From Fragum whitleyi (taxonomy: Eukaryota > Mollusca > Bivalvia > Cardiida > Cardiidae), in assembly GCA_948146395.1 (NCBI GenBank), contig OX411543.1, positions 71,414,948 to 71,478,947 of the forward strand: 64,000 nucleotides of DNA. The letters are read 5' to 3'. The position numbers and the translations under genes were made by a program. Shown piece by piece: positions 55,301 through 64,000 of the stretch. The notes beneath the pieces were generated by a model that saw only the letters and a list, made by a program, of their open reading frames with translations, ran no database searches and was not told the DNA's origin. How positions within the stretch are numbered: the first letter of the stretch is position 1; the number at the start of each line of letters is the position of its first letter.

Positions 55301-58300
55301 CGATAGGGGGGCATAAAAATCCCTTTTCTTACACCGTTTAATACCACAGAGGATAACTTCTTTTCAAAGTTCAACAACTTTTCTTTATCATCTGTGACCT
55401 TTTTCAAGTTTGGACCTGTCTAAAATTTTGAGAAATAGTAAAGGGTTTAGTTATATCAAATTCTTCTTTTATTATTTTCCTAACAAGCCAGTGTAAACAG
55501 CTACATGTACTTTAATTCTTTGTATGGAGTTAATGACAGCAGCCCCAAACTGGGACCAAAGATGTCATTATCTTGGTCTTGAACTGATATATTCAAAATG
55601 ACAAGATTTGTGATTGAGCTTTTAAGAGGTGCAGGTTTTGCAAGTATGAGACTCTCAAATAAGTAGAAAGGACCCTCATATCTATAGTGAGTCCCAAAGA
55701 CACTCAGGAGATCAGCTTCAGAAAAGAATTGAAGACTGTTTAAAACAGTTGAAGTTGAACTGCAAATAATCAATATATAGTCAATACTTTCTTTACATTT
55801 ACCCGGGTAATAGCTCTGAATTCAAATAAAACCATTTTTGTGCTTAAACAAATATTCTAACCTTAAACAGGGACTCCCAAATTTTAAACAAGAGGCCCAG
55901 GAGGGCCTGTATTGCTCCACTGGATTAAAAATCTCAAGATTTGAAAGAGAGATATTGAAAATAGAAGGTAATGAAAGTGAACAGCATTCAAAAGGAATTC
56001 TGACTTTTTCTAAGTTGAAACTAACTTATGAAGAAATGAAATTATTTATCTAATATGTAAAATTACAAGGAAGAAAACTATATAGATATCACTTTGAAAC
56101 AAGAGGACCAGAATGGCCATAAACCGCTGACCTGAATTTTATTGATCCAGTGGATCTCATCCAATCCAAATTTCTTGAACAACTTCAGAAAAGGGTCACC
56201 AAAGGAACATTCTGGTAAAGTTTCATTGAAATAAGCCTAATGGTTCAGGAAGAGATGTCGTTCAAAGATTTCGGGGTCAAAAAAAGCCACGCCCATATTT
56301 GGGGGTCAATCCAAATTTCTTGAAAAACTTTAGAAGAGGGTCACACAAGGAATATCTGGTCAAGTTTCATTTAAATTGGCCTAATGGTTCAGGAGGAGAT
56401 GTCGTTCAAAGATTTTGGGGTCAAAATAAGCCTTGCCCTGCCACGCCCATATTTGGGGGTCAATCCAAATTTCTTGAACAACTTTAGAAGAGGATCACCC
56501 AAGGAACAATCTGGTAAAGATTCATTGAAATCGGCCCAATGGTTCAGGAGGAGATGAGGTTCAAAGAATTCGGGGTCAAAATAAGGCCCACCCTGCCACG
56601 CCCATATTTGGGGGTCAATCCAAATTTCTTGAACAACTAAACAAGAAGGTCACTCAAGGAACATTCTGGTAAAGTTTCATTGAAATTGGCTCAATGGTTC
56701 AGGAGGAGATGTCGTTCAAAGATTTTGGGGTCAAAATAAGCCCTGCCCTGCCACGCCCATATTTGGGGGTCAATCCAAATTTCTTGAACAACTTTAGAAG
56801 AGGGTCACCCAAGGAACATTCTGGTAAAGTTTCATTGAAATCAGCCTAATGGTTCAGGAGGAGATGTTGTTCAAAGATTTTGGGGTCAAAATAAGCCCCG
56901 CCCTGCCACGCCCATTTTTGGGGGTCAATCCAAATTTCTTGAACAACTTTAGAAGAGGGTCACCCAAGGAATATTCTGGTAAAGTTTCATTGAAATCGGC
57001 CCAATGGTTCAGGAGGAGATGTCGTTCAAAGATTTTGGGGTCAAAATGTGCCCCACCCTGCCACGCCCATATTTGGGGGTCAATCCAAATTTCTTGAACA
57101 ACTTTAGAAGAGGGTCACCCAAGGAACATTCTGGTAAAGTTTCATCAAAATCCACCCAATGGTTCAGGAGGAGAAGATATTTAAAGAAAAGTTTACGCAC
57201 GGACGCACAGACTCACGGACGCACGCACGACAGACACCTTGCCATGACAATAGCTCGCTGGCCTTCGGCCAGTGGAGCTAAAAAAGAACCCCTGAGATCA
57301 TATTTATTGAGTCTTTTGGAACCCATTCTTTTTTAAGTCAGACTGAAACCTTTTTGAAGTATACTTACCATAATATTTTTCCCTTCTTTAAAAGCACTCA
57401 CAATATGTGTAGATCTGGCCAGTAAGAAATACAATAACCCAGTCTCTGGCTTCACATACATACTGAAATAGAGTTGGGAAACTGTATCAACACATACACA
57501 TGTATATATGGTACATGGTATCAACAGCCTCATTTAGAGAGCTTTCTTTAATACTTTTCAGAAGATTAACGAGAAATATCAGTATCAATTGATGATATTA
57601 CTACCAAACAAGTGAAATATTACAAAACTATTATAAACCCTTCTTTGATAACCCTATTTTACATTACATTTGCACATTTCAGCACATGCTGTCATCATGC
57701 TGACTTAGTAATCACTTGTAAAATGACACATTTTTTAGAGAATTACAGAAAAAAAAAATCAATTTTTATCTCGTTTTTGCACTTAAGAAATAGGTTCATT
57801 TGTTCATGTAAGAAAGAAATCTTTTGTTTTGTGAACAACAAGAAATCTATATTTTTGCTCATGGCTTCTCCACTTATACAAAAATAAAGTTTTAGTTTCA
57901 TTCACTGAATGATAGATCAATTTTACACTAAAACAATTATCCTCTAAATCATCATGTCAAATATATAGGCAAGTAGGAAGTAGGGTTTTTTTTGGTTAAA
58001 TTTACAGTCAGGAGACTGTACATTTATAATTAATACTGGATAGCCAAGATAATTTTTTACCTATTTGGTACACTACAAAAGTGTAATTTTAACTCTAAAG
58101 GGTCTATTTTTTTTAGATAACCACCTGATGAAAAATTGATATATCACCCAAATGATTAGACAGATCATAAATTTAAGCCTGTTGAGCATATTTGAATAAC
58201 CCTTGTCATGCTGAATAAAAATGTTCAAAATTATAACAAAACCTCAAAGTGCTCACAGCTCTACATGCACTAAAAATGAGTTGATACTCATTTTGAAAAC

Positions 58301-61300
58301 TAAATTTTTAAGTTTTTCTTGTTTCAAAAAAAGGAAAACAGGTGGTATAGATAAAGATCAGACTGCACATTATGTGCAGGCCGATGTTTTTCTAGAGCTC
58401 CTGCCTAGGCAGGAATATTCCAGGTTCGGCATGACAAGGGATAAGAATAGGACAAAAGTTGTTAATTCTTAGTTTAATGCCATTTTCAAGAAAAATCTTT
58501 GAAATATTGTCACCTTATAAAAAGGTAAAAGAAATCAATATATGTAGTCACCTGTAATGATAAGAGAGTCCCAAGCCCCTTATTTGACGCCACATTGGCC
58601 CCTCTAATTGTGTTAAGTATTGGATGAACACTTCAATAGCTGCTAAATCTTCATGTAAGTAGGACTTCACACATGGTACTGCCTGTTCAACATAATTTCT
58701 CATATATATAATCAAAGTAAAGTAGTTTATCCCAAGTTAATTGCTAGATACTAATATGGCCCTGTTCCATCTCATGCCATAATTACCACATTTCAACTAT
58801 TTGCCAGCTGTTCACCTTATTTTATGTAAATTTGTCCATTTCTGGGCAAATTTGTCATGACTTTTGTAAAAGAGTGGATATAAGTTGGCCAAGCTAAGGT
58901 TTTACCCTGTACAAAGGAACTTATAACCCACCCCATTATTTACTGGGCATACCTATTTTAGCACATTTATACACCTGTATTTACTTATGGTAAAAAAAAG
59001 CTTGAAATACATGTAGTATTTATGACCTTTGGCATTTTTGGAAAGAAACATGATGCCAATGCCTCCACCATAGCCATTTTTCAGGAACAGTGGTTTGATA
59101 AACAATCAAATCAAGAGTAAAGTCAATATTTAGATTTCAATTTTCAATCTAGTTTACCTCTGAAAATGATGTTGATCATAACTTATGACTTTGGAGTTGG
59201 TACCAGCAGAAGGTTCTTTCCTAAGGCAATATACATGTGAAATTTGAAGTGTCAATTACAAACTTATCAAACTTACCACTAATATAAAAGTTTTTTTCGA
59301 AAAAAAAATGGACAAATAGATAAACAGACAGGACAAACAATATACCCCAAAACTATCCATGAGGAGTCTCAAATAAAAAGAAAAATGCAAGGGTACAATG
59401 TGCATTGGCCAAGCAGGATAAACCTCCAAGCATTAGGAAATTTGGGATTTTTTCTTAATCTTATTGAAATTTTCAAGCGCTATCTTTTCAAGCCACTTTT
59501 TAGCTCACCTGAGCACATCCTGCTCAAGGTGAACTTTTGTGATCATTGAATATCTGTCATCCGTCGAGTGTCATGCATCGTCCACTGTCCTTTGTGCGTC
59601 ATCAGACGTCAACAATTTTTTTCTAAAAGTATTTACACTCAAGAGGCCATGAATATGGTCCAATCTTCATGCAACTTGGTCAGAATATTTGTTAGGTTAC
59701 AAGGATGAACCCTATTGAAAATAGGAAGGATCTGTACCATATCACGGGAATGGGGGCCTTATTGACAATTGTCTTGTTTACTCTCTAGAGGCCATGAATA
59801 TGGTCCAATCTTCGTGCAACTTGGTCAGAATGTTTGCCAGGTCTCAAGGATGAATCCTTTTGAAAATGGGAAAGATCTGTGTCATATCACAGGAATAGGA
59901 GCCTTAATGAAAATTTTCTTGTTTACACTCTAGAGGCCACAAATATGGTCCAATCTTCATGCAACTTGACAAATGTTTGCCAGGTCACATGGATGAACCT
60001 TATTGAAATTGGGAAGGATCTGTGCCATATCACGGGAAAAGAGGCCTAATGACAATTTTCCTGTTTACACTCTAGAGGCCACAAATATAGTCCAACCTTC
60101 ATGCAACTTGGTCAGATTGTTTGTCAAGTCACAAGGATGAACCCTTTTGAAAATCGGAAGGATCTCTGCCATATCATTGGAAAAGGGGCCTTAATGACAA
60201 TATTCCTGTTAACACTCTTGAGACATCAAGTCTTTAAAGTACAAGTATGACTTTTGCTGGAAAATTGATAATTGTTAATTTAAACAAAGAAACAAAGGTG
60301 AGCGATAAAGGAAAATCATGGACCTCTTGTTCTTAATTCTGTGTCATGACACTATTTAATTATACCCTACAAAGACCCCATTGGACATTTCAGAGTTCTC
60401 TTTTAAGCCCTGACTTGCTGGTTAAAAAAATTTGGCTAAAGTGCATTAATATCAAAGTACTGAAAGAACTTATAACATGCACAAATTGTGGGAAAGTATA
60501 TGTATTTTATTTTGAATAAACAATTGAAAAACTTTTCTTTCTTAAATAGAAAAATCAAGTGGTATAGATTAAAATAAAGAAATAGCATCATGAAGAATAA
60601 GTTTTTTTGGTGTTTTTTTCAAGCTAAGGTTCTAAAACTCTACTTTGTTCCTTCCATTGGTAAGGAACAAAGTGGAGTTAAAGAACCTTGGCCTGGATAT
60701 TTTGAATACTGATCAAAAGAACTTCTAAATCCTTTGAATAAAACAAAGATCCAGGAGGGAATCCCTTTCTTGGGATTACAAATCCCTCCTATTATTTATG
60801 GATCCTCTGGAACCTGGGACACCATTAGTGTCAAACCCTGTACTAGAGGTTTTATATATTCATCCAAGTTCCTAAAGGTTGGAGGTGCCTACACAGTCAG
60901 TATAAAGTTCAGTATAGCCTGGTTAATTTGACCCGACTTTGACCTCTGTGGAAAAATGCTTAAATAACAATTACCGATATATTTTATCAATTAACAAAAG
61001 GTACGATACATTCAATATCATTTGTTATTAATTCCTATGAAAGCACGTGCAAAGCCGGGTAGGAATAATCAGATTTTAATACATCTAAATAGCAGGGGTC
61101 AGATTCAAGTCAATAAAACCGCACTATACCTGTACAAGATATGAAGACTCTACAGAGCCTACACCACATATAAGAGATCTCCTTTTACAGTCCGATAGAG
61201 GCACTATATACTCAAATGTGTTCTTCATTTTGATTCTGCTGACATCATCCCTGTAAATAGACAGATGAGCCAGTGTGTGACATTTCCAACAATTTCAATT

Positions 61301-63333
61301 TCACGCTGAGCAAGGACACCAGCCAGCCAGTGCATCTGAACAGTCTGGCCAGAATCTATACTATGCCCTTTGTAGATAGATAATGTCTAAATGTGTCTTT
61401 AGACAATAAGACAATCTTCTATTTGCACTAAATAGCTTTCCAGGCTGATTCCTATTTGCACCAAATACACATGTCAAATTATTGGAAATTTCACAAGCTG
61501 GCTTATATTGCAGGAACTTTTTGCATAAAACCTATTTGAATCAATCACTGGATGTTTTAGAGAATTAAAGAATTTGTATCAGGGTTTGAACAAAAGCTTG
61601 TGATTCAAATAGGATTTTATTCTTACATCAACTTAATTAGGTCCAAGGACTCAAAAGTTATGATTATTGGAATCCTTGCTTAATGTTCGAGATATTTTAA
61701 ACAATACACTTTTCTTTTTAGCAATTAGCTTTTTAGCTATTAGCTATAATGATGTTTTTAAATATTTTCAAGTTAAAGAGGCTGAACTCCAGGAAATATT
61801 TGAAGACTGTTCAAAACAGCCTTCAGTTCTATTCTAACATTGATCCCTTTGGGGTCTTTGGGACTCATGTCAGATACAAATCCTGCTCTAGTGACAATGT
61901 CTATGAAGTGACCACTTCTCAAATCACCTTCTTTTAATTATAATTTCTTTAATTCCTGTTTGTGGCTGTGGGAAGCATACAAAATAGTACTAGATTTATC
62001 TTAATTTTCAGTTTACTCTTTACTAACCACTCACTAAAAGTAAATGAACTTAACATCAACCTTTGTATGCTTGAACAGGGCTTATCAATTTTTCAGTCTT
62101 GTTATGGAGACTGCAGCACCTAACCATGGATTACTGGTATTTCTGTTACCAGAACTCCTGCTCATCACTTATTATTTTATGATAATAAAATCATTGGTGA
62201 TTGACAAATGTCAGAAAGGCCCATCAGGGATTTAACCCATGATTGTAAGTCTGATGAGCTACCAACTGAGCTTTGGAGGTCTTTTTCTAGTCTAGTATTT
62301 GTTAAAAAAAATTACCCCTTAAATACAGCTTGCCCCTGTTCTGGTACAAATGATTTCCAAATTTCATGTGGTTGGTTCCCATTAGATGTAAGCTGAGAAA
62401 CATTTACAGCCATGTGGACAGTAACGTTATCAATGTGAGTGAGCAAGGTCCGTAACTCTTCCATGTCTTTTTCAACCTGCAATAAGTACATGTATTTACA
62501 AGTGCACTACCTCAAGATGCCTACCTGCAGCTGAATGGTGGATTAAAAAATGTCAAAGTTAATGGTCACAAAAAGGCAAGCTCTATGACACGAGCTGTTG
62601 AAAATGACTTAGTTGTTTCCGAACAGACTATCTTGATTTGATTTGAATTGGGGTTTTATGTCGCTTTCAACAATCTCTGTTATATCGTGACGACTGGAGC
62701 ACCTGACAATGGATTCCTGGTATTTCTCACACCAGTACTACCACCACATCCCTTTCCTAGCCTCCAATTGCTATTCCACATAGGTTTACGATTATCTACC
62801 CATTGGTGGAAGACAAATGTTTGAAAGGATAAGTGCTGCTGCGGCCAGGGAACGAACCCGTGCGAATATAGACCCCTGAATAAGAAGTCCGGCGCGCTAC
62901 CAACTGCGCTATTGCCGCGGCCAGACTATCTTGTACCTCTAGCACCTCTACAACATGACTCACAGTATTATGTATACAGCCAGATCAGTCTGACGCTGGA
63001 TAACAACGTTTGTCAAGAAGGTCAAATTACATAACAATATTTGGGATTTTTCACTCTAACTGCTACGTCAACGATGACTTAGGTCTCAAGTCTAAGTAGG
63101 ATCTCTGGTTAGAAAGTGTAGCACGATACGAGAGGTCGAATGATGAAATTGATATGTCAATATCTTCCAATAGCAATCTAGAAGGAAAAATACATCTTCC
63201 CAAAAAACACAATACAAGCCAATTTTACTCAATAGACTGGTACTCACAGATTTTGCATCAGATTCCAATTTTTTCAATAATCCCTCTAGGAATTTTCCCT
63301 GTCTCAGCATACTATTTATCTGGTGGTTACACT
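52188..63333 (-). CDS. Peptidase M16-like protein (C05D11.1-type), C-terminal part
   Basis: Seven exons in transcript order: 63333-63248, 62476-62316, 61250-61130, 58682-58552, 57462-57369, 53169-53009, 52344-52188. All junctions are GT-AG and in phase, giving ~302 codons to TGA. Recognisable are a ...VEKDMEELRTLLTHIDNVTV segment, SYLVQAVPCVKSYLHEDLAA, LEGPMWRQIRGLGLSYHY, GLLYFLLARSTHIVSAFKEG, GSEEFTEIELEAAKSSL and LLAYYKQVPHTYNKDYLKKI. The order and the GxGLxY / GLLYF patterns match the C-terminal M16 domains of the large C05D11.1-like (yeast SDD3-like) proteins of about 1000 residues, relatives of insulinase and presequence protease. The HxxEH zinc motif would be in the missing N-terminal half, so activity cannot be judged. 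Convergent with the gelsolin-like gene. Confidence 0.85.
53009..53169 (-). CDS. M16-like gene exon
   Basis: Acceptor GTTTCAG, donor CAA|GTAAGG. Encodes MGYVSGSEEFTEIELEAAKS, then SLTFEIIERETTVADVSNQS. The ATG is internal and in phase with the previous exon. The coding strand happens to contain a TGACGTCA (53061-53068). Confidence 0.9.
53295..53606 (+). repeat. ACAAGATGTG...GGGGGCATA element, copy 3 (intronic)
   Basis: Single unit, GACGGATGGACTGACGG-type microsatellite, CATACGGGGGCATAAAAA end. In the 4.2-kb intron of the M16-like gene, antisense to it. Confidence 0.85.
53889..55028 (+). repeat. Pearl/Helitron-like tandem repeat element (intronic)
   Basis: Starts AACGAGAGGACCATGACGG, then TAGATCACTCACCTG. 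Five ~180-bp units follow (GGTGGAGCCCAAATATGA, GTCTTGATATGAACAAACTTG, ATGATGCTACATACCAAATA, GAAAGCTGTCTGCCTTCTGG). It ends ACGACTGACGACGGACATTC, TAGCTCACCTTGAGCAC and CAGGTGAGCTAAAAA. The copy of the next element starts in the same A run. Confidence 0.75.
55030..55318 (+). repeat. ACAAGATGTG...GGGGGCATA element, copy 4 (intronic)
   Basis: Begins directly in the terminal A run of the preceding element. Single unit, GACAGACGGACAGAC tract, ATAGGGGGGCATAAAAA end. Confidence 0.85.
55505..55765 (-). repeat. Dispersed repeat (CTTTGGGACTCA family)
   Basis: On the minus strand, AAACAGTCTTCAATTCTTTT and GTGTCTTTGGGACTCACTAT match the plus-strand segment at 61790-61900 (AACAGCCTTCAGTTCTATTC, GGTCTTTGGGACTCATGTCA). 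Open frames across both are repeat artefacts. Confidence 0.5.
56098..57282 (+). repeat. Pearl/Helitron-like element, seven ~155-bp units (intronic)
   Basis: Starts AACAAGAGGACCAGAATGG and CTGACCTG. About seven highly similar units follow (AATGGTTCAGGAGGAGATG, TTTTGGGGTCAAAATAAGCC, GCCACGCCCATATTTGGGGG, TTCTTGAACAACTTTAGAAG, GGAACATTCTGGTAAAGTTTC), then a degenerate GGACGCACGCACGAC tract and the hairpin GGCCTTCGGCC, ending AGTGGAGCTAAAAA. The best-preserved array in the window, so probably the youngest. Confidence 0.85.
57369..57462 (-). CDS. M16-like gene exon
   Basis: Acceptor TATTTCAG, donor ATG|GTAAGT. Starts with one base completing Ser. Encodes MYVKPETGLLYFLLARSTHI, then VSAFKEGKNIM. 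Confidence 0.9.
57463..58551. other. Intron of the M16-like gene
   Basis: AT-rich. Includes a hairpin at about 58340-58385 (AGGTGGTATAGATAAAGATC; ACTGCACATTATGTGCAGG), related to 52078-52140 and 9536-9600. Otherwise nothing recognised. Confidence 0.45.
58552..58682 (-). CDS. M16-like gene exon
   Basis: Acceptor TTGAACAG (weak pyrimidine tract, chosen because phase 0 joins it to the upstream ...SSYLVQ), donor CAG|GTGACT. Encodes AVPCVKSYLHEDLAAIEVFI, then QYLTQLEGPMWRQIRGLGLS and YHY. Confidence 0.88.
59497..60333 (-). repeat. Pearl/Helitron-like tandem repeat element, reverse orientation (intronic)
   Basis: Begins TTTTAGCTCACCTGAGCAC, the complement of the usual end, followed by a TCGAGTGTCATGCATCGTCC tract. 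Four ~145-bp units follow (CTCTAGAGGCCATGAATATGG, TCCAATCTTCATGCAACTTGG, TCACAAGGATGAACCC, GGAAGGATCTGTGCCATATCA), complementary in content to the 26840-27977 family. It closes CATGGACCTCTTGTT, the complement of AACAAGAGG. Confidence 0.75.
60622..60697. repeat. Hairpin repeat
   Basis: AAGGTTCTAAAACTCTACTTT pairs with AAAGTGGAGTTAAAGAACCTT, and GTTCCTT with AAGGAAC, around CCATTGGT. About 75 bp, MITE-like. Confidence 0.65.
61130..61250 (-). CDS. M16-like gene exon
   Basis: Acceptor TTTACAG, donor CAG|GTATAG. Encodes DDVSRIKMKNTFEYIVPLSD, then CKRRSLICGVGSVESSYLVQ. Confidence 0.9.
61265..61505. repeat. MITE, TGAGCCTG family, copy 6 (intronic)
   Basis: TGAGCCAGTGTGTGACATTTC at left; the right end, ATTGGAAATTTCACAAGCTG then GCTTA, mirrors it. 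Inner pair CAGCCAGCCAGTGCAT / AACAGTCTGGCCAG. Confidence 0.7.
62060..62285 (-). repeat. tRNA-derived SINE, diverged copy (intronic)
   Basis: GCAGCACCTAACCATGGATT, ATTGGTGATTGACAAATGTC and a worn tRNA head (complement CTCAGTTGGTAGCTCATCAG) follow the order of the 62636-62921 copy. Confidence 0.65.
62316..62476 (-). CDS. M16-like gene exon
   Basis: Acceptor TTATTGCAG, donor AAGGG|GTAATT, leaving two bases. Encodes VEKDMEELRTLLTHIDNVTV, then HMAVNVSQLTSNGNQPHEIW and KSFVPEQGQAVFK. Confidence 0.9.
62624..62933 (-). repeat. tRNA-derived SINE with 12-bp target duplication (intronic)
   Basis: The element spans 62636-62921, between two exact copies of CAGACTATCTTG (62624-62635, 62922-62933). On the minus strand it has box A ATAGCGCAGTTGGTAGCGCG, box B GGGTTCGTTCCCTGG, the family body, and an AATTCAAATCAAATCAA tail. 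The long target duplication fits LINE-driven retroposition. The best-preserved SINE in the window. Confidence 0.9.
63248..63333 (-). CDS. M16-like gene, most upstream visible exon
   Basis: Acceptor TTTTCAG, donor TCT|GTGAGT. Begins with two bases of a split codon. Encodes CNHQINSMLRQGKFLEGLLK, then KLESDAKS. Further exons must lie beyond the right edge. Confidence 0.85.
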
Positions 63334-64000
63334 CTGAAAATTCACAAAACAAAGGATGTTTTGCAAAACAAATAAATCAGGTGGTGGTATCCCCTGTTAA
63401 TACATTTAATTCTGGAATCTGGTGTAGAAATTAGACTAGAAGAAACTGTAAGAATTCGGGGTCATCAACTTAAATCATGTGCAATTCAAAATGAAACAAT
63501 CCTTTTAGGTAGAGAAAATTGATTGTAAGTAAAAGTAGGTGCAAGTTTAAAGGGAAACAAAGAAATTCCTTGCAAACACCAACTTTTTCATCAATATTTT
63601 TCAAGTATAGAATCACACGAATCTATAGCTAATCAAATCAAAGGGAAGTTGCAGGGTTCAAACTAAACTGGGTGCAATATGAGATGAAAATATCCTTTGT
63701 GGTACAAAAAAATTATGGAAGACGTAGACAATAGTTTCAACAAGCAATTTTATTCTTTTTAAACAATATTTTCTCAAGTATAGAATCATAGGGCCTTGAA
63801 ATCCAAGGCATGCACAGGAATGTATAAAATTTCTCCTTTTTTGACTCTTGGCCTCAGCCTGTCACTTAACCCTTTCCTGTTTTACAAAATTTTGGACCTG
63901 TCCAAATTCAAAGGTTTTGCAACGAAAATTAAAAGTGGGTTTAATTGAAAAATAACCATTCAGTAGGGTAGAAAATAGTGTGGAAAAAGGAGAAATTGCT
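63334..64000. other. Intron of the M16-like gene, to window edge
   Basis: No exon or named repeat recognised. Confidence 0.4.

Noticed and set aside
56849..57336. Open frames of 82 and 110 codons
   Set aside because: They are translations of the ~155-bp tandem units.
55501..61937. Two frames sharing LQFFSEAD.../FGTHYRY-like residues, as if paralogous exons
   Set aside because: They are opposite-strand copies of a dispersed repeat with no splice-phase support.

Overview
The window is animal nuclear DNA, most likely from a bivalve mollusc. It is AT-rich, its genes are split by small exons with GT-AG introns, and most of it is repeats. The repeats are of kinds typical of bivalves: tandem units of about 120-190 bp followed by an (ACGG)n-type microsatellite and a short hairpin end (pearl/Helitron-like architecture), tRNA-derived SINEs, and many hairpin MITEs. 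The species assignment is inference; no database was searched.

Layout. 1-9.9 kb: no gene; a 2.9-kb inverted-repeat element, hairpin MITEs and tandem-repeat fragments. 9.93-10.92 kb (-): one intronless class A GPCR. 11-28.8 kb: no gene recognised; a broken Tc1-like transposon carries an aberrant LTR-retroelement insertion with a 66-nt copy of tRNA-Asp. A 1.3-kb foldback element flanked by TTAA and several tandem-repeat elements follow. 28.85-42.25 kb (+): twelve exons of a three-domain gelsolin/severin-type actin-binding protein (about 366 codons; the first coding exon with the ATG was not found). Its introns hold a MULE-like element with mirror-image tandem-repeat ends, a mariner MITE, a miniature LTR element (TRIM), SINEs and hairpins. 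42.3-52.2 kb: intergenic block dominated by a 5.28-kb non-autonomous CACTA transposon inserted into a SINE, itself carrying nested elements. 52.19-63.33 kb (-): the last seven visible exons (about 302 codons) of a peptidase-M16-like protein resembling the C05D11.1 family; its N-terminal part lies beyond the right edge.

The gelsolin-like and M16-like genes converge tail to tail, with about 9.9 kb of repeats between their stop codons. Nothing suggests that the three genes work together. All splice junctions were assigned by eye from GT/AG sites and codon phase; phase agrees across every junction within each gene.

The most interesting items are: (1) the LTR-like insertion carrying a copy of tRNA-Asp from its CCA end to position G10, joined to an inverted LTR piece; (2) the CACTA element with exact empty-site evidence and dense subterminal repeats; (3) the TRIM with a tRNA-Leu primer site; (4) a MULE-like element whose ends are mirror-ordered tandem arrays; (5) a 0.4-kb MITE family with 9-bp target duplications; (6) recurrent TGACGTCA and TGACCTTGA motifs spread by repeats.
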